Part shown: piece by piece, positions 1 to 9,327 of the stretch
Numbering within the stretch: position 1 is the stretch's first letter
Layout of the letters: every line of letters starts with the position of its first letter
Source of the DNA: Promicromonosporaceae bacterium
GTDB taxonomy: Bacteria; Actinomycetota; Actinomycetes; Actinomycetales; Cellulomonadaceae
DNA: 18,938 nt
NCBI GenBank assembly: GCA_009782865.1
Contig: WRIF01000003.1
Span: 1-18,938 of the forward strand
Direction: 5' to 3'
Notes under the pieces: generated by a model
Databases searched by the model: none
Told to the model about the DNA's origin: nothing
The model's input: only the letters and a program-made list of their open reading frames with translations
Made by a program: the position numbers and the translations under genes

Positions 1-98
1 GGGGCGGTGTCGCCCGCATCGCCATCGTTGCCGCAGGCGCCCAGGGCGAAGATCATCGCCGCCGCGGCGCCGACTGCCAGGTATTTCCGGAGTTTCAT
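1..98 (-). CDS. Lipoprotein N-terminus, probable ABC-transporter solute-binding protein (partial)
   Basis: Only the first 32 codons are in the window; the gene runs off the left edge. The product starts MKLRKYLAVGAAAAMIF and continues into a lipobox LGAC, so Cys22 would be lipidated and the protein anchored outside the membrane. The residues after it (GNDGDAGD) are the flexible linker usual for substrate-binding lipoproteins. A near-perfect Shine-Dalgarno (GAGGAGG, reading the minus strand at 104-110) fixes the ATG at 98. It is divergent from a ROK repressor, the classic arrangement for a sugar ABC transporter and its regulator, so a carbohydrate-binding protein is the likely role. That role is inferred from context; the ligand cannot be told from this fragment. 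Confidence 0.7.
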   Translation of the reverse strand, partial: MKLRKYLAVGAAAAMIFALGACGNDGDAGDTA

Positions 99-172
99 GC
101 TTTCCTCCTCTTTCCCCCCGCCAAGCGCCTGTGCCTGGCTGTCGAAGGGGCCATCTTTCGATGCGATGCTGC

Positions 173-200
173 TATAATTACATGACTTGATTTAGCAAGT
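173..200. promoter_or_regulatory. Divergent promoter region with a dyad operator
   Basis: An A/T-rich island lies between the divergent lipoprotein and ROK genes. A perfect -10 (TATAAT) sits at 173-178 for the plus-strand ROK gene. Directly after it, at 185-200, is the inverted repeat ACTTGATTTAGCAAGT (5-bp arms, 6-bp centre). On the minus strand, TTTACT and TAATTA spaced by 17 could be the lipoprotein promoter, which would place the dyad in its -35/spacer region. A ROK protein bound there could repress both genes. The dyad is seen; the identity of the binding protein is inferred. Confidence 0.5.
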
Positions 201-217
201 AAAGCAAAGGCCAAAAG

Positions 218-1420
218 GTGTCATCCACAGCGACAAATCACGCCACCCTGGGGGCGACGCAGCTGCGCATCCTAGAGATCTTGCGCAGCGAACGGCGGCT
301 GAGCCGCGTCGAACTCGCCGGGCACCTCGGCCTGACCCAGGCGGCGGTCACCAACGCCTCCCGGCCGCTGCTCGACTCCGGACTGGTGCGCGAGGGCTCT
401 CGCGAACTGCTCGCCCGCGGGGCGCCCCGCCGCCTCCTCGAGCTGGTCCCCACCGCCTGGTACGCGCTCGGCGTGCAGTTCGACCTCACGTCAACCACGG
501 TGCTGATCACGGACTACACCGGTACCCAGGTGGCCTCCGCCCAGTTCGCCGGCACCGGGGAGGCGCCCCCGGCGACCTTCATCGCGGCACTGGCCGACAA
601 CATCGCCTACCTCCTGGGCCGGGAGCGGATCCCGACCTCGCGCGTCCTGGGAGTCGGCCTGGTCACCTACAGCCCGCAGGACCGCGAGCGCGGCGTGCTG
701 CTCACCCCCCACCCCACCGCCGAATGGCACGGCTTTGGCCTGACGCAGGCCCTCGCGGAATCCCTGGGCCTGCCCGTGCTGCTGGAGAACGACGCCACCG
801 CGGCCGCCATCGGAGAACACTCGGTCGGCCTGGTCGATACCCCCACGTTCGGCCTGATCTACCTGGCCACCGGCATCGGCGGCGCCGTCATGGTCGAGGG
901 CGCGGCCTACCGGGGCCGCTCCTCCAACGCCGTCGAGATCGATCACATCGTGGTGGTTCCCGGCGGGAACCGGTGCGAGTGTGGCTCGCGCGGCTGCGTC
1001 GGCGCCGAGGCGCAGCCCATGGAGGTGGCCTCCATCGCCTCCGAGCGCCCGGCGCTGGCGGCCCGCCTTTCGCTGAGCGGGAAGCACGCCGATGCGCTCG
1101 ATGACTTCGAACGGGTGGCCCGCGCCGCCGAGGACGGCGATGAGGAGGCCCTGCAGCTGCTCACCTCCTCGGCCGACCTGTTGGGCATGGCGGCGGTGAC
1201 GGTCTGCAACCTGTTTGACGTCGACACCCTCGTGCTGGCCGGCCCGGCGCTGCGCCACCCCGGGCCCCTCTACCGGAGCCGCATCGAGGCCGCCATCCAG
1301 GAGCGGGCCGCAGGCCGCGCCCTGTCCCTGCCGCGCGTGCTGCTCTCGGCAGACGTCGCCGGCGCCGCCCCGCTAGGGGGAGCGCTGCACGTGCTGCGCT
1401 CCATCGCCCCTCGCTCCTAG
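218..1420 (+). CDS. ROK-family transcriptional regulator (NagC/XylR type)
   Basis: 400 aa, the usual length for ROK repressors. A winged helix-turn-helix fills about residues 14-62 (VELAGHLGLTQAAVTNASRPLL). The rest is a sugar-kinase-like ROK fold with LENDATAAAIGE (189-200), ATGIGGAV (217-224) and the zinc site made by His243 and CECGSRGC (Cys253, 255, 260). The N-terminal phosphate loop, normally DIGGTK, reads DLTSTT here, which argues against kinase activity and for a sugar-responsive repressor. The GTG start is preceded by AAAGG about 7 bases upstream and by TATAAT at 173-178. Being divergent from a lipoprotein gene, it probably controls a sugar transporter and itself. The inducer is unknown. 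Confidence 0.9.
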   Translation: MSSTATNHATLGATQLRILEILRSERRLSRVELAGHLGLTQAAVTNASRPLLDSGLVREGSRELLARGAPRRLLELVPTAWYALGVQFDLTSTTVLITDYTGTQVASAQFAGTGEAPPATFIAALADNIAYLLGRERIPTSRVLGVGLVTYSPQDRERGVLLTPHPTAEWHGFGLTQALAESLGLPVLLENDATAAAIGEHSVGLVDTPTFGLIYLATGIGGAVMVEGAAYRGRSSNAVEIDHIVVVPGGNRCECGSRGCVGAEAQPMEVASIASERPALAARLSLSGKHADALDDFERVARAAEDGDEEALQLLTSSADLLGMAAVTVCNLFDVDTLVLAGPALRHPGPLYRSRIEAAIQERAAGRALSLPRVLLSADVAGAAPLGGALHVLRSIAPRS

Positions 1421-1440
1421 CCAGAGCCAGGAAACCCACC

Positions 1441-1476
1441 CAGGCGGCCTCGCGGCCGTCGCCGGGCGGCCGCCTG
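1441..1476 (+). terminator. GC-rich hairpin after the ROK gene
   Basis: Perfect 9-bp arms CAGGCGGCC (1441-1449) and GGCCGCCTG (1468-1476) begin 21 bases after the ROK stop codon. There is no T tract, so this would be a tail-less actinobacterial-type terminator. A second palindrome (CCGCCGCGCGGCGG, 1486-1499) directly abuts the ackA -10 box and could equally be a regulatory element. Confidence 0.4.
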
Positions 1477-1499
1477 GACTCACTGCCGCCGCGCGGCGG

Positions 1500-1505
1500 T
1501 AGAAT
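1500..1505 (+). promoter_or_regulatory. -10 box of ackA, probably leaderless
   Basis: TAGAAT ends 8 bases before the ackA ATG at 1514. Transcription would start at or within about two bases of the start codon, and no Shine-Dalgarno fits between. A 14-bp GC palindrome covers the spacer just upstream. Confidence 0.5.
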
Positions 1506-1513
1506 CGCAGACC

Positions 1514-2722
1514 ATGAGTAATGTACTAGTGCTGAACGCCGGCTCCTCGTCCCTGAAGTACCAGTTGGTCAACCCGGTAACGTCCGAGGTGCTGGCCGAC
1601 GGCATCGTCGAGAAGATTGGCGAGGACGTGTCGCGCGTCAAGCACGAAGGCGTGTCCGTGAAGGTCACCCGCGACCTGCAGATCGCCGACCACGCCGAGG
1701 CCCTCAAGGTGGTCCTCGACCTGTACGAGGACCTCGGTCCGCGCCTGAGCGAGGTAGGGGTGGCCGCCGTTGGGCACCGCGTGGTGCACGGTGGCCCCAC
1801 CTATTCCGCGCCCGTGGTCATCAACGACGATGTGGTTGCCGGCATCGAGGCCCTCGTCCCCCTGGCCCCGCTGCACAACCCGGCAAATGTCACCGGCATC
1901 AGGGTCGCCCGGCAGATGCTGCCCGACGTTCCGCACGTCGCCGTCTTCGACACCGCCTTCTTCTCGACGCTCAAGCCCGAGGCCTACACCTATGCCATCG
2001 ACGCCGACCTGGCCAAGCAGCACCACATCCGCCGCTACGGCTTCCACGGCACCTCCCACCAGTACGTCTCTGGGAAGGTCTCGGAACTCCTGGGGCGCGA
2101 TGACCTCAAGCAGGTGGTGCTGCACCTGGGCAACGGCGCCTCGGCCTCGGCGGTGAAGAATGGGGTGGCCGTGGACACCTCCATGGGCTTGACCCCCCTG
2201 GAGGGCCTGATCATGGGCACCCGTTCCGGCGACCTTGACCCGGCCATCATCTTCCACCTGCACCGCGTGGCCGGCATGGACCTGGCCGAGCTGGACGACC
2301 TGCTCAACAAGCAGTCGGGCATCAAGGGCCTCTACGGCGACAACGACATGCGCAAGCTGGAGACCGACTGGTACGCGGGCATTCCCAAGGCACACCTGGT
2401 GATGGACATCTACCGCCACCGCCTCACCCACTATGTCGGCGCCTACGCCGCCGTGATGGGCGGGATCGACGTGCTGACCTTCACCGCCGGGGTGGGCGAG
2501 AACGACCCGCAGCTGCGCCTGGACATGGCAGAGGCCCTCAGCTTCCTCGGCTTTGCCATCGACCGCGAGAAGAACGCCCCGCGCTCCAAGGAGGCCCGCA
2601 ACGTCTCCCCCGATGGCCACGAAGGCCCGCAGGTGATGGTGGTGCCCACCAACGAGGAACTGGCCATCGCCCAGCAGACGGTGGCAACGCTCGACGGCAT
2701 CCGCGTCGACCTGGCGGACTAA
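1514..2722 (+). CDS. ackA: Acetate kinase
   Basis: 402 aa, full length for the family. Converts acetyl phosphate plus ADP to acetate plus ATP in the cytosol (reversible); the energy-yielding last step of acetate fermentation. Diagnostic motifs are VLVLNAGSSSLKYQL (residues 4-18, ATP/acetate kinase signature 1), GHRVVHGG, RRYGFHGTSHQYV (signature 2), LGNGASASAV, TPLEGLIMGTRSGDLDP and FTAGVGEND. The usual partner, phosphotransacetylase (pta), is not next to it: upstream lies a ROK regulator and downstream a guaB3 remnant. Acetyl phosphate may therefore come from a pta or phosphoketolase encoded elsewhere. No Shine-Dalgarno is seen and the ATG is probably the first codon of the mRNA. Confidence 0.97.
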   Translation: MSNVLVLNAGSSSLKYQLVNPVTSEVLADGIVEKIGEDVSRVKHEGVSVKVTRDLQIADHAEALKVVLDLYEDLGPRLSEVGVAAVGHRVVHGGPTYSAPVVINDDVVAGIEALVPLAPLHNPANVTGIRVARQMLPDVPHVAVFDTAFFSTLKPEAYTYAIDADLAKQHHIRRYGFHGTSHQYVSGKVSELLGRDDLKQVVLHLGNGASASAVKNGVAVDTSMGLTPLEGLIMGTRSGDLDPAIIFHLHRVAGMDLAELDDLLNKQSGIKGLYGDNDMRKLETDWYAGIPKAHLVMDIYRHRLTHYVGAYAAVMGGIDVLTFTAGVGENDPQLRLDMAEALSFLGFAIDREKNAPRSKEARNVSPDGHEGPQVMVVPTNEELAIAQQTVATLDGIRVDLAD

Positions 2723-2756
2723 AGTCACCCCGCCGAGACACCCCACGAAGTTGAGT

Positions 2757-2824
2757 CCCCTTACGCTGCGGCGTAGGGGGTGACGACCACCCCGACGCGC
2801 TGGGACTCCTTTACCCAGGAGTAG
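2757..2824 (-). repeat. Direct repeat, left copy, flanking the ATPase gene
   Basis: This copy pairs with 4395-4462 in the same orientation (offset 1638). The longest exact block is about 24 bases (2768-2791 against 4406-4429). Recombination between the copies would remove the ATPase gene and leave one intact hybrid guaB3 3' end. Confidence 0.75.
2761..2824 (-). pseudogene. Remnant of the 3' end of a second guaB3
   Basis: The minus strand, ending in TAA at 2761-2763, reads NYSWVKESQRVGVVVTPYAAA. The living GuaB3 tail at 4399 reads GYSDPKEFQRVEVVVTPYAAS, giving 15 of 21 residues identical in the same frame. The nucleotide match runs from 2757 to about 2824 (about 57 of 68 bases without gaps). 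Changes keep the frame and are mostly conservative, so this looks like the end of an orthologous guaB3 from a diverged donor or ancestor, not a fresh copy. No start or other GuaB3 sequence is attached; upstream on this strand the match stops and the promoter region of the ATPase gene begins. It is not expected to make protein. Confidence 0.8.
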
Positions 2825-2864
2825 TTGCGCGGGCAACACCCAACTCCCCCAGGTTGCATAAGTG

Positions 2865-2892
2865 TAGTTATGATAACTAAGGTTATGGTAAC
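2865..2892. promoter_or_regulatory. Two tandem A/T-rich palindromes before the ATPase gene
   Basis: GTTATGATAAC (2867-2877) and GTTATGGTAAC (2882-2892) repeat with a 15-base period. The first extends to a perfect dyad TAGTTA-TGA-TAACTA (2865-2879). Each contains a -10-like hexamer (TATGAT 2869-2874, TATGGT 2884-2889). This is among the most A/T-rich stretches in the window and ends 2 bases before the proposed GTG start. It could be a tandem operator with overlapping promoter, or a terminal repeat of the insert. Confidence 0.55.
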
Positions 2893-2894
2893 TT

Positions 2895-4385
2895 GTGGGT
2901 GTGGAGTTTCCCGCCAAGCCCGCCGAACTGTTCGCCCGCGATCGAGAGTGGGCCGCGCTGTGCAGGTTCGCCACCGACCAGGCACCGGGAGCAACGCTCG
3001 GCGTGGTGACCGGGCGTCGCCGCCAAGGCAAGACCTACCTCCTGCGCGCGCTAACACAGGCCTTGGGCGGCTTCTACTTCGCCGCCACCGAGGCATCCGA
3101 CTCTGAGACCCTTCGCCGCCTCGGGGTTGAACTGGGCAGGTTCCTCCAGACCCCGGCGGCCATGACCTTGCGCGATTGGCATGAAGCCTTCGATGCGCTC
3201 CTGGCGCTAGGACGTGAACGTGCCATCCCCCTAGTCATCGACGAGTTTCCCTACCTACTCGCCGCCAACCCGGCGATTTCGTCCATCCTGCAGGACGCCT
3301 TGACGCCGCTGCGCGAGGAGCGCGAGACGTCGCAGTCCCGACTCCTGCTGTGTGGCTCCGCCCTATCGGTCATGGGCCGCCTGCTGGTCGGGTCGGCCCC
3401 CCTGCGCGGGAGGGCGAGCCTGGAACTGGTCGTCCACCCCCTTGACTATCGACTGGCGGCTGGCTTCTGGAACCAGGACGACCCCCACACCGCACTGAAG
3501 GTTCATGCCGTTGTCGGAGGGACTCCGGCCTACCGCCGAGAGTTCGTGCGCGACGACGTGCCAACCGACCCTGCCGACTTCGACAACTGGGTCTGCCGCA
3601 CGGTCTTGTCTCCAAGCAGTCCCCTGTTTCGCGAGGCTCGATACCTGCTGGCCGAAGAACCCGGACTGCGCGACGCTTCGACCTACCACTCCGTGCTCGC
3701 CGCCGTCGCGAGCGGCAACTCAACACGAGGCCGAATCGCCTCTTTTGTCGGTCGCAAATCTGGCGACCTGGCCCACCCCCTGACCGTGCTAGAAGACGCC
3801 GGATTACTGAGGCGCGATCCCGACGCCTTCCGCGCCAATCGCTCCGAGTTCCACATAGCCGAACCGCTACTCGCCTTCCACCATGCCGTCATGCGTCCCA
3901 TCTGGGCCGACCTGGAGGCCGCCCGCGACCCGCGGGACCTCTGGACGAGCTCTCAGCAGACATTCTCTGCCAACGTGCTCGGGCCGCACTTCGAGCGAGT
4001 GGCTAGGCAATGGCTACGGTTCTTCGCCCCCGCAACCACCCTGCGCCGACAGCCAACCTCGGTTCTGAGCGGGACCGTCAACGATGCGCTCGCCCGTACC
4101 AGCCATAAGATCGACATAGCCGCCTTCGCCGCAGCCGACGACGGGGGCAAGACGCTGCTCGCCATCGGGGAGGTGAAATGGGGAGAGGTCGTAGGCCGAC
4201 CGCACCTGGATCGACTTCAAAAGGTCAAGGGCCTGCTGACCGCGGCCGAACACCGCGGTGCGTCCGATTGCCAACTGATGCTGGTCTCGGCAGCGGGCTT
4301 CTCCGAGACGCTGATCGAACGGGCCGCCAACTCAGACGAACTCGTCCTGGTCAACACGACAGACCTCTACACCCAACTGGGGTAG
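2895..4385 (+). CDS. AAA-type ATPase with C-terminal DUF234-like PD-(D/E)XK nuclease domain
   Basis: 496 aa. The N-terminus carries the FxxRxxE entry motif (LFARDREW), Walker A GRRRQGKT (40-47) and Walker B VIDEFPYL (114-121), then a sensor-like strand RLLLCGSA near 150. This matches the archaeal-type ATPase_2 family. A winged-helix-like middle (about 265-325) precedes a C-terminal domain with KIDIAAF (Asp407) and GEVKW (Glu426, Lys428), the D...ExK signature of the PD-(D/E)XK nuclease fold predicted for DUF234. Members are widespread, but their cellular role is not established; defence or mobile-element functions are speculation. The gene stands alone between two copies of the guaB3 3' end and uses more codons such as CTA, ACA and TCA than its neighbours, suggesting transfer. 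The GTG at 2901 is an alternative start. Confidence 0.85.
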   Translation: MGVEFPAKPAELFARDREWAALCRFATDQAPGATLGVVTGRRRQGKTYLLRALTQALGGFYFAATEASDSETLRRLGVELGRFLQTPAAMTLRDWHEAFDALLALGRERAIPLVIDEFPYLLAANPAISSILQDALTPLREERETSQSRLLLCGSALSVMGRLLVGSAPLRGRASLELVVHPLDYRLAAGFWNQDDPHTALKVHAVVGGTPAYRREFVRDDVPTDPADFDNWVCRTVLSPSSPLFREARYLLAEEPGLRDASTYHSVLAAVASGNSTRGRIASFVGRKSGDLAHPLTVLEDAGLLRRDPDAFRANRSEFHIAEPLLAFHHAVMRPIWADLEAARDPRDLWTSSQQTFSANVLGPHFERVARQWLRFFAPATTLRRQPTSVLSGTVNDALARTSHKIDIAAFAAADDGGKTLLAIGEVKWGEVVGRPHLDRLQKVKGLLTAAEHRGASDCQLMLVSAAGFSETLIERAANSDELVLVNTTDLYTQLG

Positions 4386-4398
4386 TAGCGCATACCCC
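4379..4398. terminator. Short dyad between the ATPase and guaB3 stop codons
   Basis: GGGGTA (4379-4384) and TACCCC (4393-4398) form 6-bp arms with an 8-base loop. The dyad spans the ATPase stop and fills the 13 bases between the two convergent stop codons. It is too short to be a confident terminator. Confidence 0.3.
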
Positions 4399-4462
4399 TT
4401 AGGAGGCGGCGTAGGGGGTGACGACCACCTCGACGCGCTGGAACTCCTTGGGGTCGGAGTAG
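4395..4462 (-). repeat. Direct repeat, right copy: 3' end of living guaB3
   Basis: This matches 2757-2824 at about 57 of 68 positions without gaps. It is part of the coding sequence of guaB3 and supplies its last 21 codons and stop. Confidence 0.75.
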
Positions 4463-5529
4463 CCGCAGGTGGCCATCGCCCGGCGCAGGGCGCCGACCAG
4501 GTTGAGCGTGCCGTTGGCCTGGTCGCAGGGGCCGTGGATGATCTGCTCAAGGGAGCCGGCGGTGCCGACGTTGACGCGCTCCCCGCGCGGCAGCTCGGGG
4601 TGGTGCGCCTCGGAGCCCCAGTGCCACCCGGCCCCCGGCGCCTCGGTGGCCCGGGCCAGGGCGGTGCCGAGCATCACGGCGTCGGCGCCCATGGCAATCG
4701 CCTTGACGATGTCACCGGAACGGCCCAGCGAACCATCGGCGATCACGTGGACGTATCGCCCCCCCGACTCGTCGAGGTAGTCACGCCGCGCGGCGGCAAC
4801 ATCGGAGACCGTGGTGGCCATCGGGGCGTGAATGCCCAGGGCCATCCGGGTGGTGCTGGCCGCGCCGCCGCCGAAACCGGCGAGCACCCCGGCGGCCCCG
4901 GTGCGCATCAGGTGCAGCGCGGAGGTGTAGGTGCAGGCGCCGCCGACGATCACCGGCACATCAAGGTCGTAGATGAACTGCTTGAGGTTGAGCGGCTCGG
5001 CCGCAGACGAGACATGCTCGGCCGAGACGGTGGTGCCGCGAATCACAAACATGTCGACCCCGGCGTCCAGCACCGTCCGGTAGTGCTCGGCGGTGCGCTG
5101 GGGCGACAGCGCCCCGGCCACGGTGACGCCGGCATCGCGAATCTCTCCCAGGCGGGCGGCGATCAGCTCGGGCTTGATCGGCTCGGCGTAGATCTGCTGC
5201 ATGCGCCGGGTGGCGCCCTTGCCGGGCAGGCGGGAGATCTCGGCCAACAGCGGCAGCGGATCGTCGTACCGGGTCCACAGGCCCTCCAGGTCGAGGACGC
5301 CCAGGCCGCCGAGCCTGCCGAGGGCCACGGCGGTGGCCGGGCTCATCGCAGAGTCCATCGGGGCCGCGACGATGGGAGTCTCAAACTGGTAGGCATCGCA
5401 CTGCCATTTGGTGGAGACGTCCTCCGGGTCGCGGGTGCGCCGGGAGGGAATCACGGCGATGTCGTCGAAGGTGAAGGCCCTGCGTCCGCGCTTGGCGCGC
5501 CCAATCTCGATGTCGATGCTCACGGGCAC
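4399..5529 (-). CDS. guaB3: GuaB3, IMP dehydrogenase-family protein without CBS domains
   Basis: 376 aa from the GTG at 5529. The fold is an IMPDH/GMP-reductase barrel without the CBS insert: FDDIAVIPSRRTRDP near the N-terminus, VAAPMDSAMS, VIVGGACTYTSALHLMRTG, then the phosphate end DAVMLGTALARATE. At the position of the IMPDH catalytic cysteine (SICTTR in the GuaB encoded at 6544-8037) it has AASTTR, that is Ser225. It therefore probably does not perform the standard IMPDH reaction. GuaB3 proteins accompany guaB in actinobacteria and their activity is not settled; I recall an XMP-reductase activity for a cyanobacterial member. A -10-like TAGGCT lies 6 bases before the in-frame GTG at 5523, so the true start may be that leaderless GTG, two codons shorter. 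Its 3' end is the repeat that flanks the ATPase gene. Confidence 0.93.
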   Translation of the reverse strand: MPVSIDIEIGRAKRGRRAFTFDDIAVIPSRRTRDPEDVSTKWQCDAYQFETPIVAAPMDSAMSPATAVALGRLGGLGVLDLEGLWTRYDDPLPLLAEISRLPGKGATRRMQQIYAEPIKPELIAARLGEIRDAGVTVAGALSPQRTAEHYRTVLDAGVDMFVIRGTTVSAEHVSSAAEPLNLKQFIYDLDVPVIVGGACTYTSALHLMRTGAAGVLAGFGGGAASTTRMALGIHAPMATTVSDVAAARRDYLDESGGRYVHVIADGSLGRSGDIVKAIAMGADAVMLGTALARATEAPGAGWHWGSEAHHPELPRGERVNVGTAGSLEQIIHGPCDQANGTLNLVGALRRAMATCGYSDPKEFQRVEVVVTPYAAS

Positions 5530-5535
5530 AGCCTA
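5530..5535 (-). promoter_or_regulatory. -10 box of guaB3
   Basis: TAGGCT on the minus strand, 6 bases before GTG 5523 and touching the alternative GTG at 5529. The spacing favours 5523 as a leaderless start. No good -35 was found. Confidence 0.35.
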
Positions 5536-5655
5536 GTCGGCGGGGCTGACCCGGCGTCCACTTTCCGCCCGCAGCGCACAGATGACGGTGGCGCGTGGCA
5601 GAGTTGGGGCAAGGACGCCGACGCCCCGTCGGAGGTCGGAAGGCGAGGAAGCACG

Positions 5656-6372
5656 ATGAGCGCAGACAACTGGATCGATGGGCCCCTCCTGGGGTTCGAC
5701 ACCGAGACCACCGGGGTATCGGTGGACAATGATCGCGTGGTGACGGCCGCCCTGGTCCTGCAGGCACCCACCGCCGACGGCGCCCCCCGCACCGAGGTTC
5801 GCCAGTGGCTGATCGACCCGGGGGTGGAGATCCCGGCGACGGCGACGGCGGTGCACGGAATCACCACCGCGCACGCCCGCGCCCACGGGGTGGCCCCCTA
5901 CGAGGCCTTGGAGGATATTGCCGACGCCCTCGCCGCCCACCTGCGCGCCGGCCACCCCGTGGTGGTCTACAACGCCGCCTATGACCTCCCGCTGCTGGAC
6001 AATGAGCTCGCCCGGCACGGCCTGCCACTGCTTGCCGACCGCATCGGGGGGCCAGTCGAGCCGGTGCTCGACCCCCTGGTGCTCGATCGCTGGCAGGACA
6101 AGTGGCGGCGGGGCAAGCGCAAGCTCGGTGACCTGGTGGGCGTCTATGACGTGTTGGTGGCCGACAACCTGCACGCCGCCGACGTCGACGTCTTGGCCAC
6201 CCTGGAGGTGCTGCGCGCCATCGTCGCCAAGTACCCCGCCCTCGGCGCCACGCCCCTTTCCGACCTGCACGAGGCCCAGCGCCAGGCCCACCGCGCCTGG
6301 GCGGAGAGCTTCAACGAGTGGCTCGCCCGGCAAAACCCGGACCGCGAGGGCGCCAGCCTCGACTGGGTGTGA
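5656..6372 (+). CDS. DnaQ-like 3'-5' exonuclease (DEDDh)
   Basis: 238 aa, a stand-alone exonuclease domain like the proofreading epsilon-subunit family. All catalytic residues are present: FDTETTG (Asp15, Glu17; motif I), HGIT (67-70), YNAAYDLPLL (Asp110; motif II) and HAADVD (His173, Asp178; motif III, H-x4-D). It hydrolyses DNA or RNA from the 3' end using two metal ions. The ATG at 5656 is preceded by GGCGAGGAA about 5 bases upstream, an adequate Shine-Dalgarno. The long reading frame extends far upstream but only as the antisense of guaB3, so this start is preferred. It sits between guaB3 and guaB on the opposite strand. The physiological substrate is unknown; a polymerase or other fusion domain is absent. 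Confidence 0.9.
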   Translation: MSADNWIDGPLLGFDTETTGVSVDNDRVVTAALVLQAPTADGAPRTEVRQWLIDPGVEIPATATAVHGITTAHARAHGVAPYEALEDIADALAAHLRAGHPVVVYNAAYDLPLLDNELARHGLPLLADRIGGPVEPVLDPLVLDRWQDKWRRGKRKLGDLVGVYDVLVADNLHAADVDVLATLEVLRAIVAKYPALGATPLSDLHEAQRQAHRAWAESFNEWLARQNPDREGASLDWV

Positions 6373-6380
6373 TGCATTAC

Positions 6381-6407
6381 GCATGCAAAAGAATGCCTCG
6401 TGCATGC
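6381..6407. repeat. GCATGC-rich inverted repeat after the exonuclease gene
   Basis: GCATGCA (6381-6387) and TGCATGC (6401-6407) form 7-bp arms around 13 bases. Each arm contains the self-complementary GCATGC, and the right arm runs on as TGCATGCATGC. It lies between the convergent exonuclease and guaB genes and may be a weak bidirectional terminator. The rest of 6408-6543 shows nothing recognisable. Confidence 0.3.
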
Positions 6408-6543
6408 ATGCTGCCAGCGTCGACGCCTCGGTGGCCCTCCGGCAGTTCATGGACTCCGACAGGGAAGCAAGAGCGGTAACCGCGCGAGGACGATTCACCT
6501 TCAGGCTTGCAGACGGCCTCGGCGCAACCGGCCACAGGCGCGG

Positions 6544-9134
<2,591 letters not shown>

Positions 9135-9141
9135 GGGGAAG

Positions 9142-9147
9142 ATTCTG
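9142..9147 (-). promoter_or_regulatory. -10 box of the MerR-type gene
   Basis: CAGAAT on the minus strand, 7 bases before the ATG at 9134. The first base deviates from the TAnnnT pattern of the neighbours, and no -35 is obvious. Confidence 0.35.
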
Positions 9148-9291
9148 CCCAGGAAGTGCGTCAGCTGCCACCGCGCGGCGGCCTGCGAATCCTCATGTGT
9201 CCGCCGAAAACGGGCAACAACCAGCGCAAACGCAGGCTGTGGCCCCAGCGCCATTTGACGCAGGCCGAGTGAACAATTTGAGCCAAAGTTA

Positions 9292-9320
9292 TTGACCAAG
9301 TTTTGAACAACTTATAGATT
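9292..9320 (+). promoter_or_regulatory. whiB3 promoter with dyad in the spacer
   Basis: TTGACC (9292-9297), a 17-base spacer and TAGATT (9315-9320) form the best sigma70-type promoter of the window; TAGATT ends 7 bases before the ATG at 9328. The spacer is almost exactly filled by the dyad AAGTT-TTGAAC-AACTT (9298-9313). A related AAGTT unit (9286-9290) lies 12 bases upstream, so the region is also a direct repeat. MerR-family proteins classically bind in such spacers, and a MerR-type gene is divergent from this promoter. Confidence 0.6.
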
Positions 9321-9327
9321 GCTAGAC

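Noticed and set aside
2761..2824. Considered as an ackA terminator or a coding part of ackA.
   Set aside because: It has no convincing hairpin, lies beyond the ackA stop, and matches the guaB3 end in frame on the other strand.
1526..3031. Long minus-strand frame opposite ackA.
   Set aside because: Low-complexity, His/Gly/Val-rich translation typical of the antisense of a GC-rich gene; only its neighbour frame at 2761-2824 carries the real guaB3 remnant.
4534..5655. Plus-strand extension upstream of the exonuclease start.
   Set aside because: It is the antisense of guaB3 and lacks homology; the Shine-Dalgarno and conserved sequence start at 5656.
6373..6415. GCATGC repeats considered as a CRISPR or attachment site.
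   Set aside because: Units are short, irregular and lack spacers; no second copy elsewhere in the window.
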